A DNA stretch of 64,000 nt from Anoplopoma fimbria (lineage: Eukaryota; Chordata; Actinopteri; Perciformes; Anoplopomatidae), in NCBI RefSeq assembly GCF_027596085.1, contig NC_072460.1, forward strand, positions 9,906,231 through 9,970,230, given 5' to 3'. The notes under the pieces were generated by a model. The model worked only from the letters and a program-made list of their open reading frames with translations, made no database searches and was not told the DNA's origin. The translations under genes were made by a program, and so were the position numbers. Numbering within the stretch: position 1 is the stretch's first letter; the number at the start of each line of letters is the position of its first letter. This document shows, one piece after another, positions 45,813-58,512 of this stretch.

Positions 45813-45849
45813 TTATAAAGTCATCATCTTGTGATGATGACTTTATAAT
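45812..45849. repeat. Perfect 17-bp inverted repeat with 4-nt loop
   Basis: The arms 45812-45828 (ATTATAAAGTCATCATC) and 45833-45849 are exact reverse complements separated by TTGT. The left arm overlaps the (TTA)n tail of the adjoining LINE remnant. It could be a fold-back made during insertion or repair, or a cruciform or hairpin element. Confidence 0.9.
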
Positions 45850-48800
45850 CACAGTGTCCTGTGTCTGTATGCGTTTTCTTCTGGGCTGTCTCATAAAATT
45901 GCTAAAAGATTCAGACAGACAGCCATGGACTAAGATATGTAATTTAGTTTTTTCCCCTTAAGATAAGCTTCATTAATTAATCATTGCATGGTCCAACAGG
46001 AAACTTTTATGTGAGGAGCATGCAGGCACACGGATCTGTAGGTTTGTGTGTTCAATAACAAACTTCATCAATGTATCTTCAAGAACACATTTAACTAACT
46101 TCATTCATATGAAAAGAAACATTGAGAAAAATCAAAATATGACCGAAACAAAAAAGCTTTATTGTTTAACTCTAGGAAGGACAACGCATTGTGTTTATTA
46201 CTTTCTGCTTAGAGCAGTCAGGGTAGCTGCTGTGCAGAAAATCTCATTACAGGGTAAAGATAGCTACACCACAATCTGTATGTAGGGATTCAGACTATGC
46301 CTCTGCAATGCAGAACTTACTGGCTGCACCAAAATCACCTGCTCATTGATAGCATCTGGAAAGGCCGGCCAATGAGGTGGAAAAGATGCTGTAATGCGGG
46401 AGCCATGCTCATGTGCATTCTTGGGTTGCTTGTTTTTCTATATCTTCCTAGCAAAAGGAAATGTTTAATGTCCCCAGAGGAGTAAGGAAATAGTTTTTTG
46501 TAGCTGAATGCTATCTTGATCTCTTATCAAGATCAGTTTATCTTAGGGGAGAATGGGGCTAAGCAAAAAAGTATTTCTCTGCAAAGTCTGAACACATTGC
46601 ACACAAATAAACACACACTGTGATGGCAGGGGAGAAATATCGGGGGGATATTGAGGAAAAGAGACATCGAAGAAGCTACTGATAGTATAGAGATGTTCCC
46701 ATAACGTATACAAGGTCGCTGTCATTTATGCCCACTGTTGTGCAGAAAGTCTATAATCTTGTCACTTGTGGGTAGCACCTAAAGGAAAAGAAACCCATGC
46801 CTTCAGGCTCTTTCCACAAATAGAGAGCTCACATTGGGGCAACAGATCCTGCGTGACAGAATCAGAATAATCAGAAACTATTGTGTTCTTCCTTGTATGA
46901 GTCACTACTATAAGCAGGGGAAAAGTTTTACAACGTTTTTTTTCTTTACTCTTGCTGAGTAATGATGTTGTGGATCTGCTTTAATTGTCTATATAAAAAA
47001 AAAAAAAAGCTTTACCTGATTTAAGGTCAATTCTACAGCTCAGTTCATTGTTAGCATTAAGTAAAGTTCTAATAATGAAGTCCGTTTTGGGTTAAAAAGG
47101 TAACAAGGGGGTCAAATTAAGTGAACAACACTTGAGCTGGTCTGGTAATGAAGAGAAGACCAACTTCGATGAGGAGTTTGTATCCACAGGCTTCACTCAT
47201 AGACGAGACAGACAAGCCAGATGACTCACCCTGCTCCAAAGCGTCAGTTTCTAAAAAGCAGTTTTTCATACCAATAAATGCATAGGATCATTTCTGCAAA
47301 AAGGGAGCAGACAAGTAAATGTCTAACCAAGAAAGAGAACAGACACATGTCTTATAAAAACACTTAAAAATGATGCTAACTGAACTAATCTGTTTCTTCT
47401 CAACCCTCCCCTTCCTTCACTGTTTAAACTATCTGAAAATGGATAAGACTTAGGAGAGGGAGAATAAGAGAGATGGCTCCATGCAGCAGCAACTGTCTGC
47501 CTAACACCAAAGGGATTATACAGACAGTTGTGTAACTAACAGATCACCATTTTGACACAAAGCGAACACTGTTGAATTCTAGAAGTGTCAGTGAAGGACA
47601 TACTTCAGTTCCTTATCTCTGAAGATAAACAAAGTTAGGCACATTTTGTAATAGGGTGGAGTGTTTAGCAGTTGAAGAGCAACATATATATATATTTACA
47701 GGAGTTGGAGACAACCACCAAGCCAAAAGGAGAGTGAATATTGGAAAACTCAAACTGAATGCTATTGTGGATCTGTTTCTGCTGGATGTGCAAATAGGCA
47801 ATAGAAATTTTAAATATGGTTGCCATTTTTAGTCACCTTGTATTACTATGTAGTTATATGTCAGTTTAATAATAAAATTGCGTCATGTGTACATGTCATG
47901 TGTGTAAATGGTTTGCAGTCTAATTTCCCATCCTGCTCAAAGATGTCGGGATACTTTGCCTCCGAGGACTTCACAAATTTCCATATATTCAAAATGTATT
48001 TATTTTGGGGTGCAGATTTTGCTGTTTATTGTCAATTCTTTTTACATGTAAAATAAGTGGTTGCCGCTGATGACAGCCAAATGCCAAGAATTGGTTGCCA
48101 ATTTCTCAAAATGGTTGCCAAAAGAAATCTCTCAACCCCTTACTGTGGAGCCCTCTACACACTTTTATTTCATGAGCTACTTTCTCCAAATACAGAACAA
48201 TGTCATTGATTGAAGCTAAATTGTATGAATGTTTGACTAAGAAATTTGGCTACTGAAATTGCCAGGACATTTTTGGTACACTAACGACTCGTAATCGAGT
48301 TGTACAAACCGGCGAAATCCCATATTCAGGTTTCTTTCTCTGTGAAGATATTTGGTTGAGTACAAACACCAGCTTGCAGAGACATTTTTCAAAAAGACAG
48401 TTGCCTACTTTCAATTTGGCCTTTAGTAGTTATGCAAGCGAATCCTGCTAGCCTAGAACTTGATCCGAGATGGAACCAGCTATCGGAAATCAATGCTATT
48501 CAGCTGCTAAAACCAACTTTAAAGTCTTAATTTCTCAGTTAATTCTGCTTTTTTATTCGGTGCCAATAAACAAAAGAACATATCTACTGGGTTTCTAAAC
48601 AAAAAAGATACAATTTCTCTGTCAGGAAGTGGCTTTGGATCTCCAAAGCAAAAGTTTTCTTAGTTTTCGCTTTAAGTTTAAAAATTTTCAATTTTTTCAT
48701 ATTCCTGGTCCATCATTATTTTCTATCCAAAAGTCTGTAATTATAATCACCTCACTGAGGTGAGCTATTCAGGTCAGGCAGCAAACATGCTCCAAGTGAA

Positions 48801-49463
48801 TAGATAGATGCCTCTACTGTCCTCGCTCCCGTCAGCACTGCTAGACTGCCGGCTAAGAAATAAAATACACAGATGCAAACCGGTAGACAGTTTGTTGACA
48901 CACTGATAAGTTTTCCATTCTGTCTGACAAGGATGTGGAGGTTAGGGGTGGCGAATGCATTATTGGAATAGCCTGTCCTGTATCCTCATCCCAACTCTCC
49001 CAATTTCTCTAATCTCTTGTTCCATTCCCACTAAGCTCTTGCTCACATCCTCCCGCTTTCACATTGCCACTGTCAGCGTGAGGCAGATCCAGACAGTGAT
49101 GGCAAACAGACATTTTTTGGGCACACCATACGGCCAAACGAACCCTGGCTCTGTCTCAAGGCTAGTCTCAGACACGAATAGGTTTGCTGTCTTTGATGGG
49201 AATTAAGATACACATTCCTTTTGAGTGAGACAAGCAAGGAACAAAGATCTTACACAAGTTTATGTGCAAAAGACAAAAATGCTTTTATGTCTGAATCTGG
49301 TTGAGTGATATTTTCGATCTCCTTCGACTGAAGGTGGTGAAGGTTATGATCGTGTTAAAAATGGAAGTGGATTTTGTGCCAAAGCTTAAAAAACACAAAT
49401 CACATTAAAAGAGCTTCAAATTCAATACACAAGGTAATGAGTATTCATAAAAAGAACATGTAG
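45850..49463. other. Non-coding, no gene recognised
   Basis: AT-rich unique sequence. GGTTGCCA words recur at about 47819, 48058, 48093 and 48113 without a clear repeat unit. Confidence 0.5.
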
Positions 49464-49635
49464 CAGGGGCGCCCCGGTAGCTCACCTGGTAGAGCAAGCG
49501 CTCCATGTATTTAAACTGAATCCTTAAAGTAGCAGTCAAGGTTAGAATACAACCCACGAGCCCTATGCCGCATGATGTCCCCTCTCTTTCCATTTCTATG
49601 ACTGTCCTATCCAAAAAATGCCTAAAAAGTATCAG
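49464..49635 (+). mobile_element. tRNA-derived SINE, decayed
   Basis: The head GGGGCGCCCCGGTAGCTCAC with CTGGTAGAGCAAGCGC carries an A box. The B box (AGGTTAGAATACAACCC) is degraded. The body CCCTATGCCGCATGATGTCC and the end TGACTGTCCTATCCAAAAAA with TGCCTAAAAAG match a very common percomorph SINE that ends in an A-rich tail. AACATGT occurs just before the head (49455) and again near 49645, a possible short target-site duplication. The tRNA-like head is not a functional tRNA gene. Confidence 0.8.
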
Positions 49636-51834
49636 GATAATAACATGTTTACAAAGATAAAAATGTATTTTTGATTGTCAGCAAACTTGTCCCACGCACA
49701 TTGTCCTCTCCACTTAGAGGCAGAGATATTCAGTGATAATGTCACAACATAGACCTTTTTTAGGTTATTTAAAACGGTTCATGTAAGTTCTTATCAATAT
49801 GAAGTTCATATGTTGAGAATGTCATTCTGTTATAACTTCTGTATTAAACGTGCTGTAGGCTATATAAGCTTGTTGCAAACGCACCATAAATAAAGAGCAA
49901 AGAAATGCTTTAGAATCCTGAAATTCTCACTTCACCCCAAAAATATCGATATATTAAAGTGTCAGTTTGAACTCTGTATCGATGGATACCCAATATTAAA
50001 AGGACTCTGGTTGAGATACGGAACAAAGAGACTTGATTTGAAATCCCTACTTACTACACTCAAGTAGAGGATGTTGACTATATGTGAAATATTATTTTAG
50101 ACTAAGCAATCTGGTGACATCAGAAAATTCAATCAACTCAATATTCAACCTCATAAAATACAGTATAAGGATACAATCTCATTTGCCTGATGAGAATGTT
50201 TTACCACCTTTGTAAATGTGTTCAAAGATGACTGTAGTTAAGATAAAACCGCAGCTGAGAAATGAGTGAAGCTTAGTTCAATTACAGCGGCTCTTTTCAT
50301 ATCCACACAAGGATGTTTGCAAAACAACAAGAACAAAAAAAAAAAAAAAAAAAAAGGCTTTTCAAAGGCCGAACGCTGGAGACGGCTGCACGAAGATTTA
50401 AAATGCAGTTCACGACTGCTGTTAAAATGAGTCCTAAACAATGTCATTGGCTGGTGGCCTGGAGAGCTCACAGATGGTCCATTTTTCCTGCTGAAAGGGA
50501 GTGTGTGGTTGCACGTCTGATGCTGTTAGTGTTCTAGGAACTAAAAATCTCTGTGTAGGTGTGTGCGGTTTCACTTAGTGTAGTTAATTGCGCGTGTGTA
50601 TGCATGTATCTCTGTCTTTGTGTGTGAGATAGGGAGAGAATAATTATGTCTCAGGGTGAGGGGCAGCTCCCGTCTCCTCTGCTCAGTATTCAGAAGCCGC
50701 CATCTCTGTGACAAGGATTGAGAGAAGCTCTGTTTAGGTGCTGTAGGGGGGGTTGATGCTGGCCGGCTTGATGCATCGTTTCAAAACCACTTTCCTTCAA
50801 AAAAGGCACAGCACTTGGCTGACAACACTTTATCAACAGCAAAAATGGAATTGGAAAAATACCAAAAATTGATTTATTTACTTTGATTTGTAACAATATG
50901 AGAGGAAGAAGTGAACTTATTTTTACGATGCTGTTAAGAGCCAACCAAATGTAAAGCAGTATATTTAAAAGTTAAACTGAAATTCAAATTCATTGTTGAT
51001 AAGAATTTAATTATACTTTGAAATTGTTTTGTCCTGTGTACTTAAATCAGACTTGCAGTTACTAAAATAAGCCAAAAAAGGACATTTATTACTCTGGAGT
51101 GACAGCGCCCCCTACATTATTTTTCTCCTAAGGCCTTGCCTTTTAGGTACTTCTGATAATGTCGGTACTATTATTTGAACAGTGCAATATCTGTATGGGT
51201 GAGGAATAACGACTTTATCACTTCACTTCCAGCAGTCTAAAAGGCTTTTAATCAGCCTAAGTTGATACACAGTGTTTAATACCATCACCGATCTGAGCTC
51301 TGCATGTGTTACAGTTACTCCTTGATATGAATCATGATGACACAGTGTAACATACAGAGTGCTGAGGTCATAGACTTCACTTTGTTGTGAGTTTTTACAG
51401 TCTGGTCATTTGCCATCACCCAATACTGGAGCCCATGGGTAAGCCTCTGGGGGCAAGGAGCTATATTTCTGGGGATCCAATGTAGCCAGCAGATATCCAG
51501 GCAAAGACCTCACTTTCCCCTGCCCTGCTCGTTGTTAACAGTCCAATGAGCACATGGAGATTTGTGACTGGAGTTGGAGTTGAGAAATAACAGGTAGGCT
51601 AAAGCCGGATTGTTTCACAAGTAGCCAATTCATAAGCTAATTCTAAACCAATAAAAAGATAAATCGTCATCAGACAACAGGCCATGGATGGACATGCTCC
51701 TCATGATCCCCCTGAGGAAAATGTTGGACATTATAAAGTTTAATGCATCAATGTGGTGCACTCTTAAAGCAAATTTATGAGGTTAGATTCATGAAACTTT
51801 AAACATTTGTAACAATGTTGTGCTCTTGTTCAAG
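49636..51834. other. Non-coding, no gene recognised
   Basis: It contains a 21-base A run at 50335-50355 and a GACAGCGCCCCCTA word at about 51102, which is a frequent edge of fish repeats. Confidence 0.5.
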
Positions 51835-52330
51835 CAGTGGTGGAATGGAACTAAGTACATTTAGGCTACTCAGTACTGTACAATTTTGAGGTACTTGTAC
51901 TTTAATTGAGTATTTCCATTGAAAGTAACTTAATCCACTACATCTCAGAGGAAAATATTGTTAGTACTTCCCTTCTTTTATTTGACAATATTATAGTTTG
52001 GCTGCTTTGCAGATTCAGATTCTTAATACAAAATATAAATCAACTAATTATGTAATATTGAGCAGTGGCAGTGGCCTAATTATTAAGTATAGAAGGTAGT
52101 TCAAATAAAGCTGCAGCATTAATGTGAGAAACACATTAATGCATCAATAATTATATTCTAATGAGATAAATAGTATAATAATAAACATATTACATGAAAT
52201 AGGCCATTCTGCATGATGAGCATACTTTCATTTTGGTGCTTTAAGTATATTGTTGTACTCTTAATTAAGTTACACTTGATTGCACGACTTTTACATACAA
52301 CAAAGTATTTTCACACGTTACACAAGTAAA
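51835..52330 (+). mobile_element. Non-autonomous hAT-like element, 3' end missing
   Basis: It starts with the terminus CAGTGGTGGAATGGAACTAA and then GTACATTTAGGCTACTCAGT. It keeps the typical order of a very abundant percomorph element: TTTTGAGGTACTTGTACTTT, GAGTATTTCCATT, CCACTACATCTCAGAGG, CACATTAATGCATCAATAAT, GGCCATTCTGCATGATGAG and GACTTTTACATAC. The expected inverted end (TTCCACCACTG) is absent. The copy fades out near 52330 and is followed by another element. There is no transposase, and movement would need an enzyme supplied elsewhere. Confidence 0.85.
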
Positions 52331-52379
52331 TAATTTAATCATAAACAAATTGGTTGTATAGGTATGAATGGCGATGACA

Positions 52380-52642
52380 CGGCAAACATTCACACTCATA
52401 TTCACAAAGCACAGTACACCAGATCGCGTCCATGTTCCAAGACAGAGCAGGGGGGTTGCTGGCATCGCAGCACAACAAACCAGAGCCATTTGCTGCGCAC
52501 CGCTACAGAGGAAATGCACCCGGAAAGAGCTAGGCAGAGAGTTGAGAAATTTGAAAATAGTTTTGGTTAATTATGAAACTGTGGTGGAACAAAATAAACT
52601 TTGGCGGGCCGCCACAGCCTAGGTAAGTAATGAGAAACACTG
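52380..52642 (+). mobile_element. hAT-like repeat fragment, 3' terminus only
   Basis: The right end GGCGGGCCGCCACAGC ... GAGAAACACTG resembles the 3' terminus of teleost elements that begin CAGTGTTTCCC and carry GGCGGCCCGCCACA inside. The sequence to its left (GGAAATGCACCCGGAAAGAG, ATGAAACTGTGGTGGAAC) probably belongs to the same copy, but its left boundary is not visible. It abuts the truncated element at 51835-52330. Confidence 0.5.
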
Positions 52643-55600
52643 ATATTCATGTCTGGATTCAGCTCAATGCCATGTAGTTGATCTAGTGGAGCATACCAAA
52701 CTTCATTTTGTAACTTAATGCAATTCATATTAATACCAAATGATGTTTACACTTGATTAATTTGCAGCAGAATTAAGTAGACTCCCATTGTCATTATGAT
52801 TACAGAGAAGAAACAATAATCAATTTGAGGGATGGGGAGAGCAGCCTCTCAAACACCGTGGGGAATCAGCTATTCCATTCATTGTTCTTCTCCTCAAAAT
52901 ATGCAGATCTTTGCAAATTAACTCATTACCTCCAGTATGAATTTAGCGTTGAGTGCTTACCGAGAGCTTAACTGCTGATTATGGGAACAATGGGATATGG
53001 ACACCTATGGTGATTACAGCCAGTGCAGAGGAGGATAAGCCAAAATCAGCACCTGTGTTGTAGGAGGTGAAGTACTTATGCATTGTTGTGTGGGACCGGT
53101 AAGTGTTCCTAAAGTTTCTGCTCCATAGTGTAAATGCCAACATTGGTATCACTGTGTACACTTGGTTGTTTAATAAATTACAAGAATCATTTTTTACATA
53201 AACAAATATAAGTATATATTTAAAGCCAACTCTTCATTGTACTGGTAACTGAATATGACACAATAATATAAGCCATTACCCTGAACTTTTTTTGTAAATA
53301 CATAATTTAGATAGTGTTTTGATTGTCAGTAAGATAAGTGGAATTTTCAGTGTAGGAAAATTATAAAAGTTATGTGTTATGAACCTTATCAAACAAAAAA
53401 AATCACCTTTTTTGTAGATAGTGGTTCATTATTAGAAGCCAGTAACTCGACTCAAAGATGTGAAGGTGACGTACAGTATTGTGCTGTCATGGATACGTGT
53501 CTCACTATTATTCAAAAGTTCAGAATTATTATATTTTGTGGAAACAAGGCACAGAAATGACTCCACAGACTCAAATATTTGCCGTGTAAATGCTCCACTG
53601 AACTTAATAAAGACTGCTTTGAGCAAATGGTGATGAACAGATGTATGCACGTTTTGTTCTGCCAGCATTCCCTATAAAAAAAAGCTACTTACAAATGTAT
53701 CCAGTTCAAATCTAAACACAATTACTCCTGTCTATGCGTCGCCAGATAAAAGGTCATCGCTGTTTGACCCTGATCTGATAGAGCAGCACATGGCCCAACA
53801 TCCTCCAGCACTCTACAGCTGGGTTTGGACAACAAATGAAGGTAGAGAAAGATAAGCTCAAAAGTGTGATAAAAAAAAATTCTTGCAGAGACTAATCTGA
53901 GTTTTGCCAATAGGGAGATGAAGCACTAGTGTTTGAGGATGCCTTGCAGCTGTTACCAGTCCAGTCCAGAGTTCTGCATGTTTGGGATTAGCTCGCTAGC
54001 TGTGTACTCAAATATGATTGAACTCAGTAAGCACAGTGAGCACCGCTGTGAAGTCAATTATAATGGGAAAAGTGGAGTCTTAAAGCAGTAAAGTAAGTAG
54101 AGGCGCGAGGTGAGGTAAATATTAACATGTCAGTCATTCAGCTCGCCTGCTGTGTGTTTGTGAGTGTGGGTGTCAGCATGTGGCTCTCCTTCAATGTCAC
54201 AAGAGTCAGAATATATAAAAAAAATGCTGAGGACCTTGGTGACACTCGAAAACTGCAGCCGATGAGGATCATGTCATGGAAGTTAATCTTTTGTGATATT
54301 TTATTGATTTCTTTTTCTTGCCTCCTCATCCACCGGGCTTCTGTGTCTGACAATGAAACTTCGGTTCAGAGTCCTCTCTCCCTGCCGATTAGACCAACCT
54401 CCAGCCCAAATTCATATCAAGAAATAGTATTTTTTTTTTTACAAATTAATAGTATTAATATGCCTTACTAAATAATGTGCTTTAGATTGAGTTTATGATA
54501 ACAGTCCAGCCTTCACTGTCTGGCTTTTTACAGATTAATACACTGATAGATAAAAAAACATAATAAATTGACTGATTATATATGCATTTAAATTATGCAT
54601 TCAGTGGAAGTAATTATATTTCCTTAATCCTTAAATGATAATGCAATATTTCTTATGTTAAATTAGGATCTCACAGCTAGTTTTAAAAAGGTTTTATGTT
54701 GTGCCTCAACACATCCTCCATTACAAAGGGTTGCTATTGTGCACAGTTCCCACAATTCCACTATATTCATATCAGTGGGACAAGACTCACAGGTGGACCT
54801 TAAAGGCATATGAGTGATTCATCTTCATGAGAGGTCTGGAGGAAGAATTAACATGATTTATGGCCTTTCTCACTGTTATTTACAACTTGTGTCAGAAGCA
54901 GATAGAAGGTAACTCTGAGAAAAGACAAAATCAAAGATAGCTAAAGTGTAATTAACTGAAGGGAGAGAGAGGAAGAATAAAAGGAACCGTACTGAAATCC
55001 TTTCCTTGTCACTATAAGTGTGTCCACAGGCAAACACATAGGTTCAATAAACTAAGTTAGACAGAATGGTAGAGAAACACAGTGAAACACATAAATCAAA
55101 AATATTTCCTCCTTGTAAATTTTGACAGCGGGAAATAAACTTGAATAAGGAAGAAGCAATTATGTGTTTGACAAATCTCACTTCTTCCAAAAAGACAGAA
55201 GAAACGACTAGGAAGTGTACTCCACAGGGCTCAGTCAAGTCAGTGAATGATCAATATTCAACAACACTCACGGCCCAGATCAATGGTGTGCTGCTGAAAT
55301 ATTCCAGCTATTCTTATTCTAAACTGAATGCACACCCTCGGCAAACATAATGAATATTTCATGACAGTGACACACATTCTGACATCAGAGCGGTTTGTCG
55401 TTCTTACTTTCTGTCAAAACTTGGGAGCAAAAATTGTCGGCATCATTTATAGTGCTGTGGCAGAATCTCATAGTTCAAGGTGAATGATAAGGGGAAAGCT
55501 GAAATAATAAATAATGTTTATGTCAAGAGTTTAACTGTCAGTCAGGACACTTTACCGTGTACTTTGTCAGTATTGATCCTAATATATTTCAATCTTTGTT

Positions 55601-58480
55601 ATGTGAAATAGCATCATCTGTCAATCTGATGGGTTTTTACTTTTGCCATGCTTTGCTGTTTGAGAAATCTTAGCATGCTTTGTTTAAGCCATTATTGAGG
55701 AGTTTGTTGAAGCTCAACAATATGTAATAAAATGCCTTTGGGGGGATTAAAACTTATTAATAAGTCAGAAAACCAGTGAGGGTAAATTAATGCCAAACAA
55801 AGTTTGATACTTTCTGAACAGTAACAACCACATAACACACTGCTGTGTGTGATGCATCAAAGAGATGCAGCCTCTTCCATTACAACACTGCTGTTTACAC
55901 ACTGCGATCAGCTGACCTTTTCAAACAGAGCCACCGCACTGCAAATATTGGGAGGAATTCAGACGCAGAAAGTCTGACCTTCTTTTAATTTGGCAGGAGC
56001 TCAGTGTGATAATGAAGTTATCAGACCTTTCCATCAAAGTTAATGTGAATCGACATCAATCAGAAATGACTGCATTCTCTAACTCTCCTGGTTGTAGCTG
56101 GGTAATAGACCCCAGCAGAACCGTGCATATATCATGATAATTCTACCTTAGCTAGGGTCATTTCCATTTCTTCCAGTTAATTAATGCACAAAACATATTA
56201 AATTCATCTGGCTGTATTAATTGAAAAATGTCAATCATATCCCTGCACAATTCACCAGCTCATGGTTTGCATCTGACTAATTTCTCACATAGTGTCTGGA
56301 ATTGATATGTAAATCATTGCAAGCCATTAATATCCACATGCAAACCACGGGAGACCGCTAACTCACCCTTATTTGATAATAGACAGCGGGGTCTTCACAG
56401 AGAGGTCACACTGCAGCTACATGTCTAAGGACAGATTCTGCAATAATGTTAAACATTTATCAATTCTCTCCAGGCACGCACTCACACTGTGGAGGTTTCA
56501 TGCTACAAAGATTGCACATGGTCTAGAAAAATGTTTCATTATATCCATTTTCAAATCCTCTGCATAGAGACATTCGAGTAGAATTTGCAACTGCATTGCA
56601 GATGTGCCAATAAGAGACTGCCTTCTACAGAGAAACAACAGCATCGGTCATTCTTTCAAACAGCTTATACCAACCCATGTTTACGTCTAATGCCAAAACA
56701 GGACAAATCCTCAAAACTAACAAAAGACTTATTTAGTTTGGTTGTCAATTCCATCCATTATAACCTGCTGGTGATGGCATAGTTGAACAGGACATTGTGT
56801 GGTGTTCTTATATCACAGTGAATCATTGATTTGGTTTTATGTACAGTCTCCTATTAACTGTTCCTCCTAATCCTTCCCTAATGCCAACAAATGCTTGTTT
56901 ACCATTATGGATGCTTTAATTACAAACAGCATAGAGTACCATGAATGCATGCCGTTTCCTTTTCTTTTGGTTTCCATGGCTGGCCCTATCGCAGATGAAA
57001 GCAAGTGTTTCATTATTGTAAGCCGAACGTCACTTATCTACACATGACTTGTTCAAGTTTAAAAAAAAAAAATACTTTCACTCTACAGTGAGGCGAAAAC
57101 ACATGCTCTGTCAGAGAAATTCAGTGTGTGTGTGTGTGTGTGTTTATTCAGTTTATAAACATACACTCGCATACATACTGTACAGTGATTGTATACATAG
57201 TTTAAAGACAGAGTAGCATAAATATATAATAGACAAAAAGATAGAAAGCTGGTTTGATAAGAATTCAGGAAAATAAATAGAAAGACCAATACCAGATAAA
57301 TAGATGGGCTAGAAGACGGATAGGTATATCAATTTTATAAAGATTGATTTAACAACAGTGATAAAGCAAATTGCATACTTGCTCCAGGATATTGCTCTCA
57401 CTGCGTCACACTGAGGTTTTGCTGCTGCTAAACAGATAAATATGAGCCATCTGCAGCTTTCAGCATGGCAGCATGTCCCTATCACACAAACCATCTAATA
57501 ACTCGTGCCAGACAGTCAGATGCTACACAATATTACCTCCATCCAAAAGTGTTCCCCCGGGAGCGACACCCAATCAAACTCACTTGTCTTTTGCCATCCA
57601 AATCATGTTATACTAATAATGTTACACACTCAAACAGGCTTACAGGATTACAACCTTCTCTGGAACCTAGAATCAGTGCTAAAAACAAACATGAAGAGGA
57701 TTTGCAAGAAGATTATTTCTGTATATATGTATGAGACACTCATCATGTCGAAGAAGTAAAAGCATTACAGCGCAGCACATCTATCTTTAATTTAAAAAGC
57801 CCATCTGAAATCCTATCCTCCACTTTATTGTGGGAAATTCATAAAATGCAGATTCAGTGAAAGAAATGTTCTGCCTTTAGCATTTGTGACTTCCTCTGTG
57901 AATATGCAGAGCTGATCTGAATAATGTCCAGTTATCCCGGGGAGGCAGCTGGAGGGTTACTATCGATAATGCAAAGGGCGTTAATCTAGCAGGTGAAACG
58001 CCTTGCTGTGCGCTTTGTTTTTCTGTTCCTAATTACAGATAGCAGCAGTGCTTGTTTGGCTGATGCTTAAGGCCTCAGGGGAAGAGGACACGATGGCCTG
58101 CTGAGAAAGTGGGGGTAATTTGTTCTAATTTAATATTTATCTAGGAGGCTGAGTTATCAGAAGAGGCTAAATTGAAAGACGCCCAAGCGTGCCCAGACAG
58201 AGTCAGCAAAAATACAGAAAATAGCCAGCTCTAGTGGCCTTTAAACAGAAAGTGAAGAAAAAGTACAGGAGTACAGGGCCACTTTACATGTGTGTGTGTA
58301 TGTGAGCGCGTATGTGAGCAATTGTTGTCGCTTTGACAAGGTCTGAAACCACAGACAGGGCCTTCTTAAACTGTTCAGTGGTGGCTAACGTATCGAACAC
58401 GTCATGTCAATAGTAATGTTGATTATGCAAAAATCCTTCGTTGGTTGATAATATTCAAGAACTCTCTCCACTCAACAACC
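52643..58480. other. Non-coding, no gene recognised
   Basis: Long AT-rich unique stretch. The 114-codon plus frame at 54127-54471 has two hydrophobic stretches but no recognisable family, splice context or neighbour, and is treated as chance. Confidence 0.5.
57124..57143. repeat. Short (GT)n microsatellite
   Basis: Twenty bases of alternating G and T in otherwise AT-rich unassigned DNA. Confidence 0.95.
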
Positions 58481-58512
58481 CCCCTTAAAGTTACAATGTG
58501 TAGAAATTGTAT
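58481..58512 (+). repeat. Possible terminus of a dispersed repeat (TTAAAGTTACAATGTGTAG)
   Basis: CTTAAAGTTACAATGTGTAG is the start of a repeat frequent in spiny-rayed fish. The opposite end was not found, so only this terminus is claimed. Confidence 0.4.

Noticed and set aside
51100..51120. CTCF-like site around GCGCCCCCTA
   Set aside because: Only the GGGGGCGC core fits. The flanking positions of the CTCF consensus do not, and the word is common at edges of fish repeats.
54127..54471. 114-codon plus-strand frame with two hydrophobic stretches
   Set aside because: It begins with ATG and could suggest a membrane protein. However, it matches no family I know, has no splice or promoter context, and ends in poly-T-derived Phe codons. 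Treated as chance.
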